NCBI RefSeq assembly: GCF_004634215.1
Contig: NZ_SMMH01000018.1
Coordinates: 1-64,000 of the forward strand
From: Deinococcus fonticola
Lineage (GTDB): Bacteria > Deinococcota > Deinococci > Deinococcales > Deinococcaceae
Direction of reading: 5' to 3'
Length of the DNA stretch: 64,000 bases
The position numbers and the translations under genes are program-made. Below, piece by piece: positions 10,930 through 20,469 of this stretch (the stretch's first letter is position 1; each line of letters starts with the position of its first letter). The notes under the pieces were generated by a model. The model made no database searches and had not been told where the DNA came from. It saw nothing but the letters and a program-made list of their open reading frames with translations.

Positions 10930-10935
10930 AGTCTA
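10930..10935 (-). promoter_or_regulatory. -10 box of hemW, leaderless
   Basis: TAGACT ends 6 bases before the GTG start at 10923. No Shine-Dalgarno sequence fits between. Confidence 0.5.
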
Positions 10936-11060
10936 CGCGCTCGGCCGGGACAGAAAAGCGACGAAACGCAGCCCACCGTGAAGGCGCCCCCTGACGCCTG
11001 CCTTTGCCGCTTGTGGGGCCTTACGGTTTCCGCGCTCCCCTGCGGCACTCCTCTGGGCGT

Positions 11061-11066
11061 TAACCT
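11061..11066 (+). promoter_or_regulatory. -10 box of surE, leaderless
   Basis: TAACCT ends 7 bases before the ATG at 11074, which supports that start over the longer open frame beginning at 10834. Confidence 0.45.
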
Positions 11067-11073
11067 GACGGCC

Positions 11074-11850
11074 ATGACAGCGAAACGCAAACGGGTGCTG
11101 GTGGCGAATGACGACGGCATTTTTTCACCGGGTATCAAGGCGCTGGGGCTGGCGCTGGCGGAGGTGGCGGACGTGGTGGTGGTCGCGCCGGACGTGGAGC
11201 AGTCGGCGGTGGGCCACGGCATCACCATTCGCCGCCCGCTGCGTTTCAAGCACACGGCCTCGGCGGGCTTCGGGAATGTTCCCGCATACCGCGTGGATGG
11301 CACGCCTGCCGATTGCGTGGTGCTGGGCTATCACCTGCTGGGGCAGCCCGATCTGGTGGTCAGCGGCATCAACATCGGCCCGAACCTGGGCGATGACCTG
11401 ACGCACTCCGGCACGGTTGCGGCGGCCATCGAGGGCATGGCACTGGGGGTGCCCAGCATCGCCTTCAGCCAGCAGAGCGGCGCGGACGGCGAGTACAATT
11501 TTGCGGCTGGCGCGGCGTTCGCGGCGAACCTGGCCTTAAAGGTACTGGAGCGCGGCCTGCCCCGGCGCACGCTGCTGAACGTGAACTTTCCGCACGGCGA
11601 CGCGAAAGGTGTGCGGGTCACGCGCGTCGGTGAGCACCGCTGGGAGGACAGCATCGTCACGCGTATCGACCCGGAGGGGCGCGAGTACCACTGGGTCGCC
11701 GGTACCAGCCGCGCCGAGGACGCGCACGACCTTGAAACCGATTACGGCGCGGTGCAGGCGGGCTACGTGAGCGTCACCCCGGTGCGCCTCGACCTGACCG
11801 CCCGCGACCTGCTGCGGGAAGTAGAGGGGTACGTCCCGGACCTCGCCTGA
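11074..11850 (+). CDS. surE: 5'/3'-nucleotidase SurE
   Basis: SurE removes phosphate from nucleoside monophosphates using a divalent metal. The 258 residues start with VLVANDDGIFSPGI, whose NDDG holds the metal-binding Asp pair, and continue with the GTPADCV and SGINIGPNLGDDLTHSGTVAAAIEG motifs that carry the other metal ligands. The C-terminal part (AGYVSVTPVRLDLTA) is the normal SurE end. The open frame reaches 80 codons further upstream, but that part overlaps hemW and has no SurE similarity. Its role in stress survival is known in E. coli only. Confidence 0.96.
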   Translation: MTAKRKRVLVANDDGIFSPGIKALGLALAEVADVVVVAPDVEQSAVGHGITIRRPLRFKHTASAGFGNVPAYRVDGTPADCVVLGYHLLGQPDLVVSGINIGPNLGDDLTHSGTVAAAIEGMALGVPSIAFSQQSGADGEYNFAAGAAFAANLALKVLERGLPRRTLLNVNFPHGDAKGVRVTRVGEHRWEDSIVTRIDPEGREYHWVAGTSRAEDAHDLETDYGAVQAGYVSVTPVRLDLTARDLLREVEGYVPDLA

Positions 11851-11961
11851 GTCCCGCCAACCCTTGCGCAGCCCAAAGAGTCCCCCGGCTCACCTCCTAC
11901 TGACCGCCTGTCTTGCTATGGCCTGACATTCGCCTGACGTGGCCCATCAGAATGGAAGGCG

Positions 11962-12657
11962 ATGAGCCATGTGGTTGTAATTGAAGACGAAAGCACAGTG
12001 CGGGAGGTGCTGCGCTTTCACCTGGAGCGTGCTGGGCTGCGCGTCACCGCCTTCGAATCGACCCGTGGCACCGAAGACGCCCTGCACAGCGCCGACGTGC
12101 TGGTGCTCGACTGGATGCTGCCGGGCGAGAGCGGCCTGAGCTTCCTGCGCCGGGTGCGCTCCGAGCCGGAACTGCGCCGCCTGCCGGTGCTGATGCTCAC
12201 CGCCCGCGCCGCCGAGGCCGAGCGGGTCGAGGGCCTGGAAACCGGCGCGGACGATTACCTCACCAAACCCTTCAGCGCCGCCGAACTCGTGGCCCGCGTG
12301 CGCGCCCTGCTGCGCCGCACCCAGCCGGACGCGCCACAAACCATGAGCAATGGCCCCCTCAACATCGACATCAGCGCCGCCGAAGCGAAAGTCGGGAGCC
12401 GCCGCCTCAACCTCACCCGCCGGGAATTCGACCTGCTGGCCTTCATGACCCAGAACGTCGGGCGCGTGTACTCCCGCACCGAACTGCTCGACCGGGTGTG
12501 GGGCGCGGATTTCCTGGGTGGAGAACGCACCGTGGATCAGCATGTCACGCAACTGCGCGCTCATCTGGAAGACGAACCCAGCCGCCCCGCCTTCCTGGAA
12601 ACCGTGCGCGGCAAGGGTTACCGCATGCGGGCCTGGACGGAGGATGATATGACGTGA
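11962..12657 (+). CDS. phoB: Response regulator, OmpR/PhoB family
   Basis: This 231-residue DNA-binding regulator has a receiver domain with acidic pocket ED at 8-9, phosphorylation site D50 in VLVLDWMLPG and TKPFS near 100, followed by an OmpR-type winged helix (130-230) ending with FLETVRGKGYRMR. The stop overlaps the start of the kinase gene (TGATG), and phoU follows, so the pair probably governs the phosphate regulon. It was assigned as PhoB from this context; a different regulon is possible. The ATG at 11962 has a GGAAGG upstream. Confidence 0.85.
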   Translation: MSHVVVIEDESTVREVLRFHLERAGLRVTAFESTRGTEDALHSADVLVLDWMLPGESGLSFLRRVRSEPELRRLPVLMLTARAAEAERVEGLETGADDYLTKPFSAAELVARVRALLRRTQPDAPQTMSNGPLNIDISAAEAKVGSRRLNLTRREFDLLAFMTQNVGRVYSRTELLDRVWGADFLGGERTVDQHVTQLRAHLEDEPSRPAFLETVRGKGYRMRAWTEDDMT

Positions 12658-13625
12658 TGCCCGTCACGAAACTCCCTGAACGCTTTGATGACACGTGGAT
12701 CGACGCCCTGCCCCAGGCCATCCTGCTCACCCGTAACGGCGTGGTCACGCGCGTGAATGCCGCCGCCGTGCGCCTCTGGGGCGTCCCGCAGGAACGCGCC
12801 GAAAACAGGCCGGTGCTGGAAGTCGTGCGCCGCCATACCCTGGAAACCCTGCTGGAACGCGGCGGGGAAATGGAACTGGAAGTCACCGGGCGCACCCTGC
12901 GCTGCACCGCCACGCACGACGACGTGGTCAGTGCCCTGATCGTCGAGGACGTTACCGATTACCGCCGCCGCGAAGCCGAACTGCGCGAAGCCGCCGCCGT
13001 CCTCTCGCACGAATTCCGCACGCCCGTGACGGCCCTGCGTGGCGTTCTGGAAGCGCTCGAATACGACATGCCTGCCGACCTCGCGCAGAACTTCGTGCGC
13101 CAGGGCCTCATGGAAGTCGAACGCCTCGCCCGCCTCGTCGAGGATCTCGCGGTGGGGTTCCGCCCCACCCGTGCCCGCACCCTGCCGCTGGCCGAAACCT
13201 TCGCCCGTGCCGAACGGCTCCTGGGCCACGAACTCACCGCGCAGGGGGCCACCCTCACCTTCGGGCAGGACTATCTCGTTCGCGCTGACCCGGACAAACT
13301 CCTGCAGGTTCTCCTCAACCTGATCGAAAACGCCCTCAAATATGGCCCGGCCGGCCAGCCCGTCGAGGTCACCACCGCCGTGCGCGGCACCTGGGTCGAG
13401 GTGGCCGTCCTCGACCACGGCGCCCCCATCGGCGACACCGAAACCCTCTTCCAGGCCCACACGCGTGGGCGCACCGCCACCGGCCAGGGCAGCGGCATGG
13501 GCCTGTACATCGTCCGCAGCATCGTTCAGGGCTGGGGCGGACAGACCTGGGTGGAACGCCAGGGCGACTGCAACGCCTTCTGTTTCACCCTGCCGGGCGT
13601 TGCCGGACTGGGCCGTGAAGCCTGA
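12657..13625 (+). CDS. phoR: Sensor histidine kinase, PhoR-like but soluble
   Basis: The 322-residue kinase has a PAS-like N-terminal domain (about 15-105), the H-box LSHEFRTP with phosphoacceptor His118, and a HATPase domain with N-box NLIENALKYGP, a divergent G1 (DHGAPIGD) and G2 GSGMGLYI. It would phosphorylate the upstream regulator. Classical PhoR has an N-terminal membrane anchor; here no transmembrane segment is seen, so the kinase should be cytoplasmic and sense through PAS or through PhoU. The start is ATG at 12657, overlapping the regulator's stop. GTG one codon earlier is also possible. Confidence 0.85.
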   Translation: MPVTKLPERFDDTWIDALPQAILLTRNGVVTRVNAAAVRLWGVPQERAENRPVLEVVRRHTLETLLERGGEMELEVTGRTLRCTATHDDVVSALIVEDVTDYRRREAELREAAAVLSHEFRTPVTALRGVLEALEYDMPADLAQNFVRQGLMEVERLARLVEDLAVGFRPTRARTLPLAETFARAERLLGHELTAQGATLTFGQDYLVRADPDKLLQVLLNLIENALKYGPAGQPVEVTTAVRGTWVEVAVLDHGAPIGDTETLFQAHTRGRTATGQGSGMGLYIVRSIVQGWGGQTWVERQGDCNAFCFTLPGVAGLGREA

Positions 13626-13716
13626 CCCTCAACCTCCCCCCAGCCAGGCCCTGACTTTTTCCTGCCCCCAGGAAGGCACTTTCCACCCAGATTTGACCTC
13701 AAGGAGACTACACGAC

Positions 13717-14370
<654 letters not shown>

Positions 14371-14385
14371 GGAAAAGGTTCGTTC

Positions 14386-14422
14386 CGGCCTGGACGTTGG
14401 GTTCAGGTCGGGTTTTTGTTTT
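14386..14422 (+). terminator. Probable terminator after phoU
   Basis: CGGCCTG (14386-14392) and CAGGTCG (14404-14410) form a 7-bp stem with one G-U pair, followed by GGTTTTTGTTTT. It lies 16 bases after the phoU stop. Confidence 0.7.
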
Positions 14423-14837
14423 GCTGCCGGGAGTTGCCCACCCCCCCAGCCCCCCCATCCCAGAGGGACGGGGGGAGCTTACGTTGCACTGGGCAGGGGT
14501 GGGACGTGGGCGTCTGTTGGCTCTGGAACGTTGTTTAGGGCAGCAGGGCCGAATATTTTGAACGTCCGGGTTCGTGGCGTAAGGCCCGTGCGCTACGCGC
14601 CCGACGGCCTTCGGTCTGATTGAACGGGGGATTTGTGGGGTGGGACGCTGTGGAAGAAAAGTCCTCTCGTGTGGGGACAGGGAGGGCGTCCCAATAGGGC
14701 GTTCTGCGCTGTCCAGCACGGTGGGAATTCCAGGTGTTCCACAAACTTGGTCATGTTCGCGCCGCGCCTCCCGTATGGTCAGGGCAGAGAATCTAGGCCC
14801 GTCTGGCCCTGTCTCGCCGCTCCAGGAGGAAAAAGTC
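14423..14837. other. Intergenic stretch upstream of the DUF945 gene
   Basis: No gene is supported here. The first part is poly-C/poly-G rich (14440-14480). Around 14585-14625, CGTGCGCTACGCGCCCGACGG and nearby text contain small palindromes such as GCGCTACGCGC. The end includes the AGGAGGA ribosome binding site of the next gene. I see no clear promoter pair. Confidence 0.4.
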
Positions 14838-16235
14838 ATGAGCCGACCAAACACCGTCCGCCCCGCCCAGAAACGCCGCTCCCCACTGCCCGCCGTGCTG
14901 CTGAGCGCCGTGGTCACTGCCGGAGCCGTGGCGGGCGCCACCGCCGTGTTTTCCGGCCGCACGCAGCAGACCACCGAAGAATTCGCGCAGAAACTGACGT
15001 CCTCGCTGAACGCTTCCGGCGTGGTCACCGCGCAGCAGACGGGGTACCAGAAGGGGTTTGCCAGCAGCACCCAGACCATGACCGTGAACATCGCCCCGGA
15101 GGACGCCGGGAAACCCGTGCAACTGCTGGTCACGAACCACATCAAGCACGGGCCGTTTCCGGGGATGCGGGGCGTCGGGCAGGCCATCGTGGACACGGAC
15201 ATTCGCTTCGCGGACGCGCAGACTCAGGCGCAGTTCGAGCGGGCCTTTGCCGGCAAAAAACCCACCATTCGTACCCTGATCGGGCTGGGCGGCGACACCA
15301 GCACCCGGATTGAAGTGCCGGGCGGCCGCGTCACCGAGGACGGCTCGACCATGACCTGGCAGGCCCTGCAAGGCGACGTGGCGGTCAGCGGCCAGACCAC
15401 CACCACGAACCTGACCTGGCCCGGCCTGAAGATCACCGGCGCCGACGGTCAAGGCGAACTGGGGGCCGTTACCCTGAGGGGCAGCACCCACAGGCAAAAC
15501 GAGCAGGATCAACTGGGCACCGGCACGTCCACTTTTAAGATCGCCAGCATGAAGTTCACTTCGGCGGGGCAAACCGTGCGCCTGAATAATATGGAGGTCA
15601 GCGGGGACTCGCGCCTCAGCGATCCTGAGCACTATGACGGCGTGGTGAAATACACCATCGGTGAACTGGCCTTTGCGGACAAGAACCTGAAGAACGTGCA
15701 GCTGCACCTGGGCGTGCGCCACCTGGCCCGCGAACCCCTGAACCGCCTGCTGGGGCTGGTCAATGAAATGCAGCGGGCCAGCACTCAGGGAAATAGCACC
15801 CAGGCGGCCCGCACCCCTGACCTGACGCCCGCGCAGGAGAAGCAACTCGGCCAGGACATGCTGGCCCTGCTGAAGGACAGCCCACGCTTGACCCTGGATC
15901 GCCTGAGCCTCACGCAGCCGGGCGGTGAAATCCTGCTGACCGGGCAGGCCAGCGCCCCCAGAATGGCGACCATGACCGCCCAGCAGCTTGAGTTGCTGAC
16001 CGACCAGCCCGCCGTTCTGGCGACCATGGCCGACATTCACCTGGAAGCCGGCGCCAGCGAGCAGGCCCTCACTGAACTGCTGGGGCTGTTCGGCGGCCGC
16101 CTGGCGAACCTGGGCGGCACCCTGCAACCCATGATCGAGCAGGGATACGTCGTGAAGCAGGGCGACCAGCTCCGTACCGTGCTGGATTTCAAGGACGGCA
16201 CCCCCACCCTGAACGGCAAGGCCCTGGGAGATTGA
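14838..16235 (+). CDS. DUF945 (YdgA-like) secreted or anchored protein
   Basis: The 465-residue protein starts with a basic N-terminus and one hydrophobic segment (LPAVLLSAVVTAGAVAGATAVF, about 15-37), a signal anchor that would place the rest outside the inner membrane. The body alternates beta-rich segments and matches the DUF945 pattern of E. coli YdgA: a NHIKHGPFPG motif near residue 97, then VNEMQRA and a C-terminal LVKQGD-like strand before TPTLNGKAL. The function of the family is unknown. The start is ATG at 14838 with AGGAGGA; the frame continues upstream without similarity. Confidence 0.85.
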   Translation: MSRPNTVRPAQKRRSPLPAVLLSAVVTAGAVAGATAVFSGRTQQTTEEFAQKLTSSLNASGVVTAQQTGYQKGFASSTQTMTVNIAPEDAGKPVQLLVTNHIKHGPFPGMRGVGQAIVDTDIRFADAQTQAQFERAFAGKKPTIRTLIGLGGDTSTRIEVPGGRVTEDGSTMTWQALQGDVAVSGQTTTTNLTWPGLKITGADGQGELGAVTLRGSTHRQNEQDQLGTGTSTFKIASMKFTSAGQTVRLNNMEVSGDSRLSDPEHYDGVVKYTIGELAFADKNLKNVQLHLGVRHLAREPLNRLLGLVNEMQRASTQGNSTQAARTPDLTPAQEKQLGQDMLALLKDSPRLTLDRLSLTQPGGEILLTGQASAPRMATMTAQQLELLTDQPAVLATMADIHLEAGASEQALTELLGLFGGRLANLGGTLQPMIEQGYVVKQGDQLRTVLDFKDGTPTLNGKALGD

Positions 16236-16259
16236 GCCGGGCGCGCGGCCGTGCGTCTC

Positions 16260-16388
16260 TAGAGCATTTGACATAAGAGCGGAATGCTTTTTGTCCGAGT
16301 AGAGCAAGTGAATTCAGATGGGCAGGACGAAGAATGAAGCGCTCTGGGGTACTCTTCCACACCTCCCGGAATTCGGAGACCTGCTCTA
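16260..16388. repeat. Hairpin repeat, copy A1
   Basis: TAGAGCA at 16260-16266 and TGCTCTA at 16382-16388 are exact inverted ends. The left half contains GACATAAG and CTTTTTGTC arms and the conserved block GTGAATT, GGCAGGACGAAGAAT. The inner hairpin arms seen in copy A2 are degenerate here. The right end overlaps the stop codon TAG of the FAD oxidoreductase gene. Confidence 0.85.
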
Positions 16389-17504
16389 CACCTGAATATC
16401 TTTCTGCGCCAGTTCGGGGCGGGTGAAGCGCTCGAAACGCAGTGGGTCGATGTCGATAAAAGGCGTTTCTCCCAGCGCCTCCTGCGCGATGACGCGCCCC
16501 ACAGCGGCGGCCTGCATGACGCCGTGGCCGCTGAATCCGCAGGCGTTCAGCCAGCCGTCGAGGTGCGGCATGCGGCCCAGAATGGGCATCTCGTCGGGTG
16601 TGAGTTCGTAGTAGCCCCACCAGCTTGCGCCCCGGTCCAGGCCCGCTTCCTGCAACCAGGGAAAACGCTCCAGGGCGGGCAGCAGGGTGTGTTCCAGCCA
16701 GTCCCAGTCCAGGCCCTCGCGCCAGCCGGTGTCGGCCTCGTTGGCGCGGCCGATCAGCAGGCGCTCGCCCTCCGAGCGCAGCCACACGCCGCTGCTCAGG
16801 TCGAAGGTCATGGGCACCCGGCGCGGGGTCTTCAGCGGCCCCGTCGTGTACACCATGCGCCTGCCCGGCCACACCGGCAGCTCGAACCCGGCCAGCCGCG
16901 CCAGTTCGCCCGCCCAGGCGCCGCAGGTGTTGATCAGCAGCGGGGCCTCGAACACCCCGGCGGGGGTCTGCACCTGCCACAGGCCATTTATGCGCTTCAG
17001 GGCGGTGACGGGCGTGCCGGTGTGCAGCGCTGCGCCCTCTTCGCGCGCCCGCCGCAGAAACCCGAAGGTCACTCCGTGCGGGTCGACCACCCCGTCCTGC
17101 GCCCCGAAGGTGCAGGCCTCGATGCCCGCCGGATCGAACTCCAGCACCTGCTGCGCTTCCGTGGGGCTCAGGATGGCCGTGGGGGCGCCCAGTTCGCGTT
17201 GCCGCGCCACGCCGGCCCGGTGCGCGGGCCACCGCTCCGGCGGCACCAGCAGCAGGTAGCCGATGGCCCTGAACTCGGCTTCCGGCATCTGACGGTACTC
17301 CTGGATGCTATGCAGCGACAGCAAGATGTTGGTGGGCGTGTTGAACTGCGTGCGCACCCCCGCCGCGCTGCGCCCCGAAGACCCCAGCGCGGGACTGTCC
17401 TGCGCCTCCAGCACCTGCACGCGCAGGCCGCGCTGCGCCAGGCGGTAAGCGCACGCTGCCCCCAGGATGCCTGCCCCGATCACCAGCGCGTCCGTTCGTG
17501 TCAT
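16386..17504 (-). CDS. FAD-dependent amino-acid/sarcosine oxidase-like oxidoreductase
   Basis: This is a 372-residue D-amino-acid oxidase (DAO) superfamily flavoprotein. The Rossmann motif VIGAGILGAACAYRLAQRG binds FAD at residues 7-25 and VLEAQ ends the fold's second strand; SSGRSAAGVRTQF follows, as in sarcosine and glycine oxidases and DadA-like enzymes. The C-terminus has CGFSGHGVMQAAAVGRVIA, the second FAD-contact motif. Substrate unknown. The TAG stop coincides with the outer TAG of the adjoining repeat, so the C-terminus may have been trimmed or extended when the repeat arrived. The start is ATG at 17504, seven bases after TACACT. Confidence 0.88.
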   Translation of the reverse strand: MTRTDALVIGAGILGAACAYRLAQRGLRVQVLEAQDSPALGSSGRSAAGVRTQFNTPTNILLSLHSIQEYRQMPEAEFRAIGYLLLVPPERWPAHRAGVARQRELGAPTAILSPTEAQQVLEFDPAGIEACTFGAQDGVVDPHGVTFGFLRRAREEGAALHTGTPVTALKRINGLWQVQTPAGVFEAPLLINTCGAWAGELARLAGFELPVWPGRRMVYTTGPLKTPRRVPMTFDLSSGVWLRSEGERLLIGRANEADTGWREGLDWDWLEHTLLPALERFPWLQEAGLDRGASWWGYYELTPDEMPILGRMPHLDGWLNACGFSGHGVMQAAAVGRVIAQEALGETPFIDIDPLRFERFTRPELAQKDIQV

Positions 17505-17511
17505 TCACCCG

Positions 17512-17517
17512 AGTGTA
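17512..17517 (-). promoter_or_regulatory. -10 box of the FAD oxidoreductase gene, leaderless
   Basis: TACACT ends 7 bases before the ATG at 17504. Confidence 0.5.
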
Positions 17518-17580
17518 CGCTGAGCCGCGTGCTAGGCTAGCTTTTAACGCCAAGCAGGGTCGTGCCTGCCCCTCATTCTT

Positions 17581-18194
<614 letters not shown>

Positions 18195-18198
<4 letters not shown>

Positions 18199-18473
18199 TT
18201 CCCCCCACCTTCACGGTCGCCATCCGGGACGCGCTGAAACATGCGCAGGGCCGCGCCGTTAAACTGAGCCGCACGCAACAGCTGGAAATCGGCGAGGATC
18301 TCTTCATCCGTATCGCGCCGGGCGGGCGCAAGTTCCTGCTGTTCAAACTGGAAGGTGAACCCACCCCCGCCGAAGGCCAGGCCATTGCCGACGTGCTGGG
18401 CCTGCAAACCCCGCAGCTCGGCTGGCATCAGGGCAAAACGCTGCGCTCCCTGACCGTGGTGGAGCAGGGCTGA
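18195..18473 (+). CDS. Small conserved-looking protein, coupled to the TetR gene
   Basis: The protein has 92 residues starting [15 protein letters not shown] do not recognise it. It is mixed alpha/beta without membrane segments or cysteines, and ends in LTVVEQG. The ATG overlaps the TetR stop in an ATGA, which implies translational coupling and argues that it is a real gene. Codon use is ordinary for the window. Confidence 0.7.
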
Positions 18474-18657
18474 GCAGCGGTTCACGGAGCAGGTTTTTTG
18501 CGTTCCGGCAGCTCGAAAACGTGCCAGGTCGCTCGGCTGACTGATGGGCACCGCCGCTGTTTTCCTTTGCCGCCCCGGTCAAGCGCCCAAAAGCTGCACT
18601 ATCAGCATCCCCATTAGCGACTAAGACCTTAGCTGGTTCATGACCTCCTGAAATAAC

Positions 18658-18686
18658 GAGAAAGGCGGCCCACCTGGAGCCGCCCT
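18658..18686 (-). terminator. Terminator of the SRPBCC gene
   Basis: On the minus strand GGCGGC and GCCGCC form a stem around a nine-base loop, followed by TTTCTCGTTATT. It begins about 17 bases past the stop at 18703. The T tract is interrupted, so confidence is moderate. Confidence 0.55.
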
Positions 18687-18702
18687 TCATGGTTAAGCCG
18701 GT

Positions 18703-19356
18703 TCAGCGCGGGTTGGCGCCTTCAAAGGCCGTCTTGAATTTCTGGAGATCCTCGGCGATCTGCTGGCTGGGTTCCTCGCCGAACAGTTTGGCCACGGCCG
18801 CGCCCAGCGGGCCAGCCGGCGGACGGTAACTCAGGGCCACATGAATGCGGGTCTTGCCGCCCTCAAGGCTTTCGAACTGCACGCTGCCAGCGTTGTCCAC
18901 GGTCGCGCCGGGCAGGCTGTGCCAGCCGATGCGCTCGCCGGGCTTGTCGTTCACGATCTCGGCTTCCCACTCGACGTGCGTGCCCAGCGGGGCCTTGGCC
19001 ACCCAGCGGCTGCGCTTGTCGTCCAGCGCGGTGACGCTTTCCAGGTGGCTCATGATCTGCGGCAGGTTTTCCAGTTTGCGCCAGTAGTCGTACACCTGCT
19101 GCGCGGGCCGGTCGATCACGACGCTGTGCTCCACGAAAATGGGTTTGGCCGCGCTGGCATTGCCGCTCAGGCCGGCGGCGGCCATCACGGGGTCATTGCC
19201 GGTGGCGGCCTTGTAGGCCAGGTAGCCGCCCGCGCCAGTCATCAGCAGGCCCAGAAAGCCGCGTTTCTTCAGGCCCATCAGGATCAGTGCGCCGCCCGCC
19301 GCGCCGTTCATCAGGCGGGTTTGATCCATGTTGCCGGTCATGTTGTTGTTCGTCAT
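18703..19356 (-). CDS. Membrane-anchored SRPBCC (cyclase/dehydrase-like) protein
   Basis: The protein has 217 residues. Residues 15-55 form a Gly/Ala-rich hydrophobic hairpin ([28 protein letters not shown]) of the DUF2892 type; residues 75-215 are a START/SRPBCC fold with the opening strand [34 protein letters not shown], the signature of the polyketide-cyclase/dehydrase-like group. Such proteins bind a hydrophobic ligand in the cavity, and no enzyme activity can be assigned. The start is ATG at 19356 with GGAGG upstream; the frame is open 22 codons beyond without a better site. Confidence 0.85.
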   Translation of the reverse strand: MTNNNMTGNMDQTRLMNGAAGGALILMGLKKRGFLGLLMTGAGGYLAYKAATGNDPVMAAAGLSGNASAAKPIFVEHSVVIDRPAQQVYDYWRKLENLPQIMSHLESVTALDDKRSRWVAKAPLGTHVEWEAEIVNDKPGERIGWHSLPGATVDNAGSVQFESLEGGKTRIHVALSYRPPAGPLGAAVAKLFGEEPSQQIAEDLQKFKTAFEGANPR

Positions 19357-19469
19357 TTGTTTTTTCCTCCGTCGATTCAGTCTAGGCTGCCCGTTCACCG
19401 CGCCGGGTGAAGCCTTCCCCAAACCAGATTAACGCCGGGACAGCCTGCCGCGCCCCGCAAGTGGGCCCC

Positions 19470-19679
19470 CTAACGCTCCTGGGTGGGCTGGGTGCCGGCA
19501 GGGACGCCCTGCTCGGTCTTCTGTTCTTCGACCTCGCGCGTGGCCGCCTGATCCGCGCCACTGACCGGCCCGCCCTGCATGTTGGGGTCCAGGTTGGTGT
19601 TCGCGCCGTGCGTCTCGGTGGCGCTGCCCGTGGTGGTGTCCCGCGTGGCGGGCGTGCTGACTGGTTTTCCTTCGTCCAT
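19470..19679 (-). CDS. Small hydrophilic protein, probably disordered
   Basis: The protein has 69 residues. It is rich in Thr, Gln, Glu, Gly and Pro, has no hydrophobic segment, and looks intrinsically disordered. The start is supported by AAGGAGG nine bases before the ATG. It is preceded and followed by ordinary intergenic DNA. Hydrophilic proteins like this are often stress- or desiccation-related in Deinococcus, but nothing in the sequence proves that here. Confidence 0.65.
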   Translation of the reverse strand: MDEGKPVSTPATRDTTTGSATETHGANTNLDPNMQGGPVSGADQAATREVEEQKTEQGVPAGTQPTQER

Positions 19680-19775
19680 AACTGACGGCCTCCTTCAAGA
19701 CCCGCCCAGTCTCGTGCACCTGGCGGCCCTTTGTTTTAGAGGAGGGTCAGGACGCACTTAAGGTTGGCGGGCCGC

Positions 19776-20315
19776 TCACCACACGTCTCCCGAGCGGTAG
19801 TCGCACGTCAGCGGCTGGGTCAGGTCAAGGCCGAGGTCAGCGCGGCCATACACCATGACCTCCTCGTCCGGCGTGGGCGTAACGCCCCCGGGTGTGAAAC
19901 TCCGCCGTTCCCCGAGCCAGTCCAGCCAGCCCGTCCCGGCATACAGGGGGCGGCCCTCGTCGCTGGGGGACAGCAGCCCCAGATCGTACCCGTGCTCTAC
20001 CTGCGTGTTCACGCGGCGCATGAGTTGCCGGCCCACGCCGCGCCGTTGCCAGTCGGGGTGCACGCCCATGGCCTCCAGATAGCCTGCGCGGTAAGGCTGG
20101 TTGCCGACCAGAACGGCCCGCTGCACCACCGCCGCGTGGCCGATGACCTGAGCGCCCTGCCAGGCCAGCGTGTGTAAGCCGCCCAGCGCATGATCCCAGT
20201 CTTCGGGGCTGAATTCGCCCTCGTAGACCACATCCAGCAGGGTTCGCAGCGCCCCGATCTGCGGCTGCGTCAACTGGTGCGTGTGCCGTACGTTAAAAGT
20301 TATGGTGTTCGTCAT
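19776..20315 (-). CDS. Aminoglycoside 2'-N-acetyltransferase-like enzyme, AAC(2') family
   Basis: This 179-residue GNAT protein resembles the mycobacterial AAC(2')-I enzymes along its whole length. Shared signatures are the [13 protein letters not shown] segment, GHAAVVQR, the CoA-binding [15 protein letters not shown] near residues 87-101, [31 protein letters not shown] and the C-terminal [12 protein letters not shown](2') acetylates the 2' amino group of aminoglycosides such as gentamicin and may have other amine substrates. ATG at 20315 has GGAGGG six bases upstream. It is an isolated gene next to argB, without mobile-element marks, so it is probably chromosomal and intrinsic. Confidence 0.85.
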   Translation of the reverse strand: MTNTITFNVRHTHQLTQPQIGALRTLLDVVYEGEFSPEDWDHALGGLHTLAWQGAQVIGHAAVVQRAVLVGNQPYRAGYLEAMGVHPDWQRRGVGRQLMRRVNTQVEHGYDLGLLSPSDEGRPLYAGTGWLDWLGERRSFTPGGVTPTPDEEVMVYGRADLGLDLTQPLTCDYRSGDVW

Positions 20316-20469
20316 GGGTTCCCTCCACCCGAAAAGCCCGAAGCCGCCGCCGTCACTTCGGCAGCGCGGCGGCGAGAGACCCGTGGCCTGACCAGCGGTC
20401 TGAAGCGGCTGACGAGGTCACCAGGGTGGAAAGGCCAGGCGCTTATTCTAAAGGTCAAGCCTCTGCGCT

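Noticed and set aside
14793..16307. 504-codon open frame antisense to the DUF945 gene
   Set aside because: Composition is typical of the reverse of a GC-rich gene and there is no domain.
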